In this document: positions 8,322-17,100 of the stretch, one piece after another
How positions within the stretch are numbered: position 1 is the stretch's first letter
How the letters are laid out: every line of letters starts with the position of its first letter
Made by a program: the position numbers and the translations under genes
From: a virus
Length of the DNA: 63,835 nt
Strand: one strand, 5' to 3'
IMG/VR virus record: IMGVR_UViG_3300007515_000008
Span: 1 to 63,835 of that record
The notes under the pieces: model-generated
Told to the model about the DNA's origin: nothing
The model's input: the letters and a program-made list of their open reading frames with translations, nothing else
The model's database searches: none

Positions 8322-9809
8322 ATGGCTAAGATTTCAGAAACAGAACTTCAAAAAAGATTAAAGAAAATTGAAGCCGATAAAAGTAATAATCAATTAGTAC
8401 ATAAAGTTAATGATCAGTATGAATATATCATGGATTATATCTATGTAGCTTATGCATCTGCGCTTGCTAATTTATCTGCTGGTAAAATAACAAATCAAAG
8501 TGATGCTACTACATTTCAATATAGTCCTTATGACGCAGATGGAGATCTTCTAACATATAGAGGATACTATGTATCTAAATCTGTTTATGCCTCAGGAGAT
8601 CCAACAGATTATACTTGGGAATTAACTTCTGGTGCTATAAACTTTACATCTTCTGAAAGACAATATACTACAACAGGTGGATTAGAATCTGCTTTAGGTA
8701 CACCTACTAAACCTGGAGCTGGAGTAACTTGGACGGCAGTTACTGCTGGTACTGCTATACCTAATACTGCTGTTTGGATAGCAACAAGACATACAATAAA
8801 TAATATAACATCTAACTGGGTTCTTTCACCTAATGGTGCTTATGTTAATAATACATTAATACAAGATAATGCAGTAACAGGAGTTAAACTTGCTGCTGAT
8901 GCTGTTACTGCTGATAAAATTACAGCTAATGCTGTTACTGCTGATAAAATTGCAGCTAATGCTATTACTGCTGATAAAATTGCAGTTGGAAGTATTACTT
9001 CTGACAGATTGAATATTGATGAAAGAGTAACTATCTCTGCAAGTGGAGCATTTGCCTGGGCAAAAACAGGTCCAAGTGATACTACTGCAGGAGTATATAT
9101 GGGTAGAGAATCAGGCACACCACAAGTTGAAATAGGAAATTCATCCTATTATCTAAGATGGAATGGCACTTATCTTTATGGTGTAGGAATGATAACAACT
9201 GCTCCCGCTGAAGTAGGGCAATCCCAAAATATAACTAACCCGGGTGACACAAGATACGACATACCGCTAGGAGCTCAGACATTAGATATAGAGGTTTCTG
9301 GTGGTGGTGGGGGAGGCTCTGGCTTTGATGCAGTTGGTCTCACTGGGTCAGATGGAAGTTCTGGAGGTAGTTCAACAGTTAAAGTGTATACTGCTGGTGG
9401 AAGTCTAAGAACAACTCTCTTAACTGCAAGCGGTGGAACAGGATCTGGACAAAGTGGGCGGACTGGGCAAAGCTTTGATCCTAGTAGTGCACATAGTTTG
9501 TTTACTGGAACTGGAGGAACTGGTGGTAGTGGAACATTCAATAACTCTAGCGCTGCAGGTGGTGATGCTTCTGGAGTATCGGCAGGTGGTGGTGGCTCTA
9601 TAGACTCTGGTGGTTCATCTTCAGGATCGACAACAGGTGGTAACGCCGGTAGTTATGCTACAAACGCATCATACTCGGTAGTAGCAGATGGGGATTACTT
9701 AATATTTAGTATTGGTACTGGTGGAAGTGGAGCAGATGGTTATCAATATGCAGATGGTGGTGACGGTACTAAAGGTGCTGGTAGGGTTGAAATTACAGCA
9801 GTTAGTTAG
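8322..9809 (+). CDS. Tail fibre with shaft repeats and glycine-rich adhesive tip
   Basis: This 495-residue protein starts after AGGAG. Residues 1-25 are coiled coil. Residues about 185-230 are tandem 11-residue repeats around DAVTADKITAN, a trimeric fibre-shaft pattern also found in the genes at 907 and 56400. Residues 325-480 are extremely Gly/Ser/Thr-rich (SGGGGGGSG, GGTGSGQSG, GGNAGS), like polyglycine-helix adhesin tips of phage long tail fibres. It probably contacts the host surface. The short gene downstream looks like its chaperone. Confidence 0.75.
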   Translation: MAKISETELQKRLKKIEADKSNNQLVHKVNDQYEYIMDYIYVAYASALANLSAGKITNQSDATTFQYSPYDADGDLLTYRGYYVSKSVYASGDPTDYTWELTSGAINFTSSERQYTTTGGLESALGTPTKPGAGVTWTAVTAGTAIPNTAVWIATRHTINNITSNWVLSPNGAYVNNTLIQDNAVTGVKLAADAVTADKITANAVTADKIAANAITADKIAVGSITSDRLNIDERVTISASGAFAWAKTGPSDTTAGVYMGRESGTPQVEIGNSSYYLRWNGTYLYGVGMITTAPAEVGQSQNITNPGDTRYDIPLGAQTLDIEVSGGGGGGSGFDAVGLTGSDGSSGGSSTVKVYTAGGSLRTTLLTASGGTGSGQSGRTGQSFDPSSAHSLFTGTGGTGGSGTFNNSSAAGGDASGVSAGGGGSIDSGGSSSGSTTGGNAGSYATNASYSVVADGDYLIFSIGTGGSGADGYQYADGGDGTKGAGRVEITAVS

Positions 9810-9833
9810 GGATAATAATTAAGAGGTAATGAT

Positions 9834-10181
9834 ATGTACACGTTAATGACACTAGAAACTAATTCGGTTATTGATATAGGATTAACTAGAGACCAAATGT
9901 TAGAGAAGATAGATAATACAATGAGACACCTTTTTACCTCGGACTGGTCAGAAGAACCCCAGTTAGGTATGACAACAGACCCTAAAACTATGTCATTCGT
10001 ATATCCACTTAAAAATCATAGAAAGAATGAGTTAATAAGATTACTAACTAAATCGGATTGGAGAATGGGGGTAGATTATCCTCATGATAATCAACAAGAA
10101 TGGATTGACTATAGAGCTAAAATCAGGACTATGTTAGGTAATGATAGTAAAGTATTTCCAGTTCCCCCAGTTCCATACTAG
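9834..10181 (+). CDS. Tail assembly chaperone-like protein
   Basis: This 115-residue protein follows an adhesin gene by 24 bases. Its C-terminus (QEWIDYRAKIRTMLGND, then FPVPPVPY) has the W-x-x-YR-x-x-(L/I)R followed by a Pro-rich end that is typical of phage tail-fibre assembly chaperones. The first 95 residues are polar and show no enzyme motif. Expected role: folding or attachment of the neighbouring fibre. Confidence 0.55.
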   Translation: MYTLMTLETNSVIDIGLTRDQMLEKIDNTMRHLFTSDWSEEPQLGMTTDPKTMSFVYPLKNHRKNELIRLLTKSDWRMGVDYPHDNQQEWIDYRAKIRTMLGNDSKVFPVPPVPY

Positions 10182-10232
10182 AAAATATAAATATTTAAGA
10201 GATGTTTGAAAAATTAAAAGGTGGAATGAGTA

Positions 10233-10673
10233 ATGTATGAGATAAAGCGAGTTGAAGGAGAAGATGTTCTCAAAAGATATAATGTAATTAAGATAGAAAT
10301 AGATAAAGCTATGGTACATTCTAGTCGTGAATGGACTGCAGCTGAAATAATTAAACATGTTATAGCTGAACCAAATCTGTTTCAGGTATGGGAAGTATTA
10401 GAAGATAATACTACTATAGCATTTGCTACGACACGTGTATTGCAATATAATAATTTTATTGCTTTACATATTATTAGTTTAGGTGGTTCGGATATTTATA
10501 ATAAAATTCCTGCCCTGATAACTATATTTGAAGATATGGTTAAAAAACATGAGAACATAGATGTACTCGAATATACAGGCCGTAGAGGCTTTGTAAAGCA
10601 ATTAACTACGGTAGGGTGGACTGAAAAATACACCACAATGCGTAAAAGTCTAAAGGAGAATTTTAATGTCTAA
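10233..10673 (+). CDS. GNAT-fold-like protein, possible T7 gp13 counterpart
   Basis: This 146-residue protein has an ATG at 10233 with AAGGTGG upstream. The second half (FEDMVKKHENIDVLEYTGR, GFVKQLTTVGWTEKYTTMRK) resembles the last strand-helix-strand of GNAT-type acyltransferases, with the KQLTTVGW element where such proteins have the FY-x-x-xGF segment. Podophages of the T7 group carry a comparable short GNAT-like protein (gp13) just ahead of the ejection proteins, as here. Enzymatic activity is not implied. The stop overlaps the next gene by 8 bases. Confidence 0.5.
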   Translation: MYEIKRVEGEDVLKRYNVIKIEIDKAMVHSSREWTAAEIIKHVIAEPNLFQVWEVLEDNTTIAFATTRVLQYNNFIALHIISLGGSDIYNKIPALITIFEDMVKKHENIDVLEYTGRRGFVKQLTTVGWTEKYTTMRKSLKENFNV

Positions 10674-11376
10674 AATTAAAATTTATGATGGTGTTGTCAT
10701 AGACATGGCGACAAGCAACATAATAAAAGAAGGCAAAGTTAGTTATGCAAACTCTGATCAAGTCGCATATACTAAAGGTGGTGATAAAACTCAGGTAACT
10801 AATACAGGTGTTGCCTCAGAATTTAAACCCCAAATATCAAGCATGCTTGGTACTGCTGAAAGTTTATATGGATCTGGAAAATTAGGTGCAGTAGCAGGAT
10901 TTACTCCTGAACAAATGGCTGCGCAACAACAATCGCAAGTATTAGCTCAAAACCAATTAGGTTTAGAAAGTGGTATAGCAGGACTTGCTCAACAACCTCT
11001 AAATTTACAAGGTATGAGAACTGCAGCCGCAACACAAGCACAACAAGCTTTAGGTTTAAATGCTTATGGTGCTGGTCGTGCTGGTGGTTTAGGTGGATCT
11101 AGACAGTATTTAAATCAAGCGAATATACAGAATGATCTTGCTGCTAAGTTTGCTGGTATTGATTTACAAGCTCAGCAAGGACAATTTGATCGAATGCAAC
11201 AAGCACTTGGTGCTCAAGGAGCAGGAGCTAAAACTCTTTCAGCTCTTGGTGCAGCGACTCAACAACAAGCACAGAATGAAGCTGATGCAGCTTATAAAGG
11301 TTTACAACAATATGCTAGTGTTTTTGGTACTGCAGCTCCTAAGGAGACTGTAACAACTTCAACTGGAGGTAAGTAA
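10666..11376 (+). CDS. Small Gln/Ala-rich ejection protein (T7 gp14-like position)
   Basis: This 236-residue protein is rich in Ala, Gln and Gly from residue 50 on (TPEQMAAQQQSQVLAQNQLG; IQNDLAAKFAGIDLQAQQGQ). It contains a short Gly-rich hinge (AYGAGRAGGLGGSRQ). This helical, low-complexity composition and its position first among large internal proteins match DNA-ejection proteins such as T7 gp14 or P22 gp7. It would be carried in the head and released into the envelope at infection. Stop and next start overlap (TAATG). Confidence 0.6.
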   Translation: MSKIKIYDGVVIDMATSNIIKEGKVSYANSDQVAYTKGGDKTQVTNTGVASEFKPQISSMLGTAESLYGSGKLGAVAGFTPEQMAAQQQSQVLAQNQLGLESGIAGLAQQPLNLQGMRTAAATQAQQALGLNAYGAGRAGGLGGSRQYLNQANIQNDLAAKFAGIDLQAQQGQFDRMQQALGAQGAGAKTLSALGAATQQQAQNEADAAYKGLQQYASVFGTAAPKETVTTSTGGK

Positions 11377-11933
11377 TGGCTGTTGACAGACCTAAAAAAA
11401 TTAATGAGATGACTTACCAAGAATGGTTAAATCTTAGTCCCAAAAGACAGAGAGATCAAAAAGAACACATGAGAAGAATAGATACTGGAATAGGTACTTT
11501 ATATCCATATGAAGCTGCAAAACGATATTATAATAAGAATTCCCCTGGTGCTGGAATTGGTGCTTGGTCACCTTATGATTTAAATTTAGGAGTAGCTACT
11601 CAAAGTAAATTTGAACCTATAGTAGGTAGTAATGTTGGTATTAAAGCTCCAACACATCAAGACACTAGTCAAATAGGTGCTGAAGAAAGAGCAACTGGTA
11701 AAGCTGTTGGTGGTACTGTAGGTGGTATTGTTGCGGCTATGATGGGTTTACCTCCGCAAGTAGGTGTTGCAGCTGGTAGTGCTTTAGGTGGAGGTGGTAG
11801 TGTAGGAGAAACTGCTACATCTGCTTTAGGAGGATATGCTGACGAGATAAAACCTGGTGATGAAGGTAAAATAAAAGATTTCATAAAACAAGATACTAGT
11901 GTTCCAGATGTTTGGGGTCATCCAGCAAGATGA
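11376..11933 (+). CDS. Putative internal virion protein with glycine-rich hydrophobic segment
   Basis: This 185-residue protein is coupled to the previous gene by TAATG. The N-terminal 60 residues are basic (KKINEMTYQEWLNLSPKRQ). Residues 110-150 form a Gly/Ala-rich hydrophobic stretch (VGGTVGGIVAAMMGLPPQ, VGVAAGSALGGGGSVG) that could enter a membrane. No family recognised. Location within the ejection gene series suggests a component of the DNA-translocation channel. Confidence 0.5.
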   Translation: MAVDRPKKINEMTYQEWLNLSPKRQRDQKEHMRRIDTGIGTLYPYEAAKRYYNKNSPGAGIGAWSPYDLNLGVATQSKFEPIVGSNVGIKAPTHQDTSQIGAEERATGKAVGGTVGGIVAAMMGLPPQVGVAAGSALGGGGSVGETATSALGGYADEIKPGDEGKIKDFIKQDTSVPDVWGHPAR

Positions 11934-11959
11934 TTACGATTTAATTAAAGGAGAAATAT

Positions 11960-14119
11960 ATGGCTGTTCGTGATTTTACGGCATTACAAGAAAAAATTGA
12001 AGCAGAGAAACTTGCTGCTATTGCCGCTGCTGAAGCTGCCGCTGCTGCTACAGAAACTCAGACCTTGTCAGAATTTGATCAAAATAATAATATAGATCTT
12101 TTACGTAGTCAAAGTGATAGACTTCTTAATCAAGCTACTATACCTTTCGAAGATTTACCAGCTGATAGTTTATTAAGAGCACAACCTGCAGATCAATTTT
12201 CAGAATTTGATATTACAATGCCTGGTGAAAGTGAATTTGGTAGTGGTTACTTTCATTTTGAAAGACCTAAGGATGCAGCAGATAGAGTACATGCAGAAGT
12301 ATTAGCTCAAGGTGGAACTGGTACTCAAGCTAGAGCTTATGGTATAGAAGCACTTAATTTAGCTAAACAAAATCAACAACAAGAAGTTGTATATCCTCAA
12401 ACTGAAGAGGATTTTATTGCTCAAAATATATCTAAATTATATCGACAAAATCCTGAACGTTATAGAAATTTACATGGTGATGCTGCTGCTGATGAACAAG
12501 AAAAACTTTGGGCTTTAACTAATAAAGGTCAATTCGAAAAAGAACGAGAAGAATTATTTGCGAAAGCTGCAATTCAAAAAGAAGAACGAGAAGCTAAAGA
12601 AAATGCCGCTATTGAAAAATATGGTCTTGAAGATCGAGAAGGTTTTCAATTATATCTAAGGAATCCTGATAGATATGAAGTAATATATGGTACAGAAGCT
12701 AGAGACGAATTAGATAATCTAATAGGTAGAGAAAGAACAATTGCACATGCTGGTAGTACTATTGGAGAACATGGTAGTGCTATGGCTCTTGCTAAAGCTG
12801 CAGATGATAAATCAAATTCTGAAACAATATTAACTGAAACTGAGTTAGCTGCTAGTCAAAATGATGGTACAGAAACTGATACTTCTGAATCTGTTGCTAA
12901 AAGTATTGCAACAGAATTAAATTTAGATGTTCATGATACTACAAAAATAACAGAAGATTTAGAAGAAGGCGCTAATATTAAAAATCCTAAGGATAAAGCT
13001 ACTTGGATAAAAAGTATTAGAAGTTTTTACAAAGAAAATCCAGAGCTTGCTACTGCTATTATCAGAGCTGCATCTACTTATCTACAAACAGGTAAGTGGT
13101 ATATGGCTGCTGCAGCAGGATTAGAAGGTGCGTTAGAAGGAGCAGGTGTTAAGATCGCTGCTGATGAAAGACATTTAACAAGACAAGAAGGTCTTAGAAA
13201 ATTATATACTCCTGAGTCTGTTAATGCATATAATATATCAGGTGATGTTAGAGATCTTAAATGGGATATGACTAAGATTGAAAAGAACCATGAGATATAT
13301 CTTGCAGAATTAGCTGCTCGTACATCAGAAGCAAAAGCAGAAGAACTAAGGAAATTACTTGTTTCTTTAAATCATGATAATGTTAAGTATCTTGAAGCTC
13401 GTCAAGCTAGTATAGTAGGTGGATTAGATGCAATGTTTGGTGAGTCAGAAAAAGGTGATGGCTTTAAAAGATCTGGGTTCGGTATTGAACCAGGAGATGT
13501 TGGAAGTTTAATATTACTTCATGCTAGAAATAATGGTCTTGTAGATGAAGCAGGAAATTTATATTTAGAACAAATAACAGAAACTGGTATGAATGATATA
13601 CGTAATATTGTTGAAGAATATGGACGTATTCAATATAAACATTACGAAAAGAACGGATATGTTGATAGAAATATGAGTCTTCTGAAGTTCGCAGATCAAC
13701 AAATTATTCGTAAAGAGTTGGAACAAGGTCCAGGTATTAGTGGTGCTTTACTTGAAGAGTGGACCACTGATCCTGAAGAAGGTGTATATGCTGCTGAGTC
13801 TACTGATGCTGTTAAAAATACTATCAATGAATTAATAAGAGTAAATCCTAGTTGGGATACAGATCCTGATACAGGTGGTGTACAAAAACCTACTGAGAAT
13901 CAGATATGGAAACAACTTGGAGCTCATTGGACTGATATGGGTGAAGACAATCAAAAATTCTGGATAGATGCGGCTACAAAACAAAAGAACCCACCAACAA
14001 GTGGATTCCTTTTCTTTGCTAATCAATGGGTAACTGCAGGTGATGAGTATGAATGGTTTAAAACAAGAGGTATGCAGTTATTTCAAACACCGAAGATTTC
14101 AATACAAGCAGTAAAATAG
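11960..14119 (+). CDS. Large internal virion/ejection protein (T7 gp15-like position)
   Basis: This 719-residue, mostly helical protein begins with an Ala/Glu-rich helix (EAEKLAAIAAAEAAAA has the flavour). Two related segments occur near residues 155 and 230: YRQNPERYRNLHGDAA and YLRNPDRYEVIYGTEA, an internal duplication of the pattern Y-x-x-NP-x-RY-x-x-x-x-G-x-x-A. The remainder is rich in charged helices. Size and place between the gp14-like and 1543-residue proteins match T7 gp15. No lytic transglycosylase motif was found. Confidence 0.55.
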   Translation: MAVRDFTALQEKIEAEKLAAIAAAEAAAAATETQTLSEFDQNNNIDLLRSQSDRLLNQATIPFEDLPADSLLRAQPADQFSEFDITMPGESEFGSGYFHFERPKDAADRVHAEVLAQGGTGTQARAYGIEALNLAKQNQQQEVVYPQTEEDFIAQNISKLYRQNPERYRNLHGDAAADEQEKLWALTNKGQFEKEREELFAKAAIQKEEREAKENAAIEKYGLEDREGFQLYLRNPDRYEVIYGTEARDELDNLIGRERTIAHAGSTIGEHGSAMALAKAADDKSNSETILTETELAASQNDGTETDTSESVAKSIATELNLDVHDTTKITEDLEEGANIKNPKDKATWIKSIRSFYKENPELATAIIRAASTYLQTGKWYMAAAAGLEGALEGAGVKIAADERHLTRQEGLRKLYTPESVNAYNISGDVRDLKWDMTKIEKNHEIYLAELAARTSEAKAEELRKLLVSLNHDNVKYLEARQASIVGGLDAMFGESEKGDGFKRSGFGIEPGDVGSLILLHARNNGLVDEAGNLYLEQITETGMNDIRNIVEEYGRIQYKHYEKNGYVDRNMSLLKFADQQIIRKELEQGPGISGALLEEWTTDPEEGVYAAESTDAVKNTINELIRVNPSWDTDPDTGGVQKPTENQIWKQLGAHWTDMGEDNQKFWIDAATKQKNPPTSGFLFFANQWVTAGDEYEWFKTRGMQLFQTPKISIQAVK

Positions 14120-14128
14120 GAGTGGTTT

Positions 14129-17100
14129 ATGACTTTAGAAGTCAATATTATTAAAGGTAATACACCAGTTCCAAAGTTTAATATGAGTGGTTTTACTGGT
14201 GCAGCTATGTACCAAGATATGGATATCGATGGAGAGAATCGTAACTTCCGTTGGGAAGATGGTGATACAGTATACGATGATATAACAGATCAAGGTTATA
14301 GACTCCGTGGTTTTGATGCTCTTGAAACAGAGCATATAGGTTTAGATAAACAAATATATAAGTCTGGTGAAGTTGGTGGTGAGACTCAGAAGAGAAAGTT
14401 TTATGAACTTGCTAAGAAATTAGGTTATAACAAACTTGTTAAGACAGGTGAGAAAGATGAGTACGGTAGACATATAGCTGATTTACAAAATGCTCAAGGT
14501 CAATCATTTGCTACCTCATTATATTCAAATGGGTTAATGCATACTAATCATTTTACTTCCGAAAAAGATAAACAAGCTTATGAGAGTAGACATTTTAATA
14601 GTCTTATGGGTATTGATACTACTACTAGTGAGTGGGGTAAAGCTAAAGCTGAAATAGATGATTACATGAATAAATCAACATTAGTTGATAAAAATGGTAA
14701 TCCTTTAATGAAAGTAAAAGCCATGAATGAATGGGAGTTAAATAATGCTCAAATAGCTTCTGAACTTTATGGTGTTATAAATCCTTATATGGATCATACA
14801 GTAGAATATCGACATGAAGGTATGGATATATATGGTAAAGCTTACAATCCTTTTAGAGCTGGTTTAAAACAAGGCTGGATGAGTATATTAGAAGGCGCAA
14901 GCGGAGCTAAATCTGTATTAGGTTCTTTAGTTGGTAATCAACGTTGGTACGAACAAGGTATGTTGAATGCTGAATCTCGTGCTGAAGATATGAAAAGACT
15001 TCCTAGTTTTGTTCAAGATATCCATGATGTAGATTTTGGAGAGAATGCTGCAGAATATATTATGGGTTTAGGTGGTGTCGCTATACCTTATATGTTAGGA
15101 ATTATTGGTGCTGGTGTTGCTGGAACTCTAGCTGTAGGTGCAGGAGCTACTGGATTAATGGCCGCACTTGGAACTGGAATAGCTATAACGCCTATTGCAG
15201 CAGTTTATGCTGGTGAAGTATTTAATAATATGGAAGGAGATATTAATACCAAGGATCCAAAAGTTGCTATAACAGCTGGAATAGCTATGTCTGTTTTAGA
15301 TAGGTTAGGTTTAAAAGGTATTCTAAAACCTTCTCAAGTATTAAAAAAAGATGGTTATAAACAAGTAGAAGAACAACTTGTTAAACGAGAAATAGATGGT
15401 ATAAAAAATAGATTTATTAATGAAGAAATAAATATATTAAAAAAATCAGATAAATATGCTAAAATGAATTCTTCACAGAAGAAAACAGCAGAAGCAGGAG
15501 CTAGAACAAGAGGCTCAAATAGATATGATAATATGAATGCCTCACAAAGAGCTGTAGCAGAACAAGGTGCTAAAACAAGAGCTGCTCATCAACTAGCAGA
15601 AGCTAAAGTACAAGGTGTTTTAGGTTTAGTTAAATCAATGGCTGGACATGCAGATATTCAGATTAAGAAACAATTATTATTAAAAGAGTTTGGTATTGGT
15701 ATGATGAAAGGTACTGCTATTGAATCAGCTACTGAGACTATGCAAGAAGGTATTGGTAATATAGCATCTGCTTATGGATCTGAAAAAGATTTTAATTGGG
15801 CTGAGTTTCAAAACATTGTAGAGAATGCTGCTGTTGGTGGTGCTTTAATGGGTGGTACTATTGGTGGTGTTTCAAGTGGCGTTTCAGGTTATGGTTCTAT
15901 TAAGAAGATGCAATCAGATTATGGCACTGCTAAAGAAAATGCCGGTGATGGATTCTTTAATTATGCTGAAGATTCAGATGGTAATACTTTAGGACATGTA
16001 TTAGGTGAAGATGGTAGTGCTTTAGGATATGTTACAACTCCTAATGGACATACATATTCTAAACCTATGACTCAACTTGAGTTTGATAACGATCCAGATA
16101 TGAGAGGAAACAAGTGGAGTGTTATCAATAAGATGACAGAAGATCAAAAGAATAATAATAGTAATTTTAAAAATAATACGTGGGAACCTGCATTTGTTGA
16201 TGTTGAAGATATTAACGATGAGATAGTAAATGCTTTTGATTCAGATACAGATATGAATGACTCTGAAATACAACGTCAAATAGATGAAGAAATAAAAATA
16301 GGTGAGGGTAAAGGTCAGACTGAAGCTGGAGAAGTTATTATACCTAAGATGACTTTATGGGAGAGAGCTAAAAAACTTCCTAAACAAATGTTTATGAAAT
16401 ATGGAGCTATTGAAGCTGGTAAATTAAATGATCCTGATCTTAATCCTACTGCTAAAAGATATCTTAGTGCTTTACTACAAACATTCGCGCAGTCTAATAT
16501 AGGTTTAGCTGTTGGTGTTGGTTTTATGAAAGTCAAAGGTAGACTAACACAAGGTTTTACTCAAGAATCTACTAATTTAAAAACCGCTTTACTTAATACT
16601 GTTAATAAACCCAATACATCTAAAGGTGTTGAAGAAGCTACTCAAACATTTAGAGAGTTTGTAGAAAGTAAAAGAGCAATGGAACGTGGAGATAAAACTC
16701 TTCAAGAACATAAAACCCAATGGGGTGCGATGGAAAAAAGACTTGATGTTATTCATAATAGAATGACTCAGTTGACTGATACATTACGTAAAGTAGTTAA
16801 TGCTAATGCCTTTGAAGAAGGTGAAGCGAAGATGGGTTATGTAGAAGATTGGTTCTTTAATTCTGCTAAACTAGATACTTCAAAACTTGTTAAAGGTAAA
16901 GGAGCTTTTGTTAATGCACTCCAACAAGATTGGACGCATCCTAAAACTGGTCAAGTACATAAAGGTATTAGTAAAGAAGCAGCTGAAGATTTATATGAAA
17001 AATTAGTATTTGATTTTAAAGGTCAAAGAGAAGTTTTAACAGATAGTATTTATCATACTACAACTGATGCTGATGCTACTAAGAAAGTTACATTAAATAT

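Noticed and set aside
10202-10240. 12-codon frame (MFEKLKGGMSNV) overlapping the GNAT-like start
   Set aside because: Its ribosome site is too close to the start and the peptide is too short to distinguish from chance.
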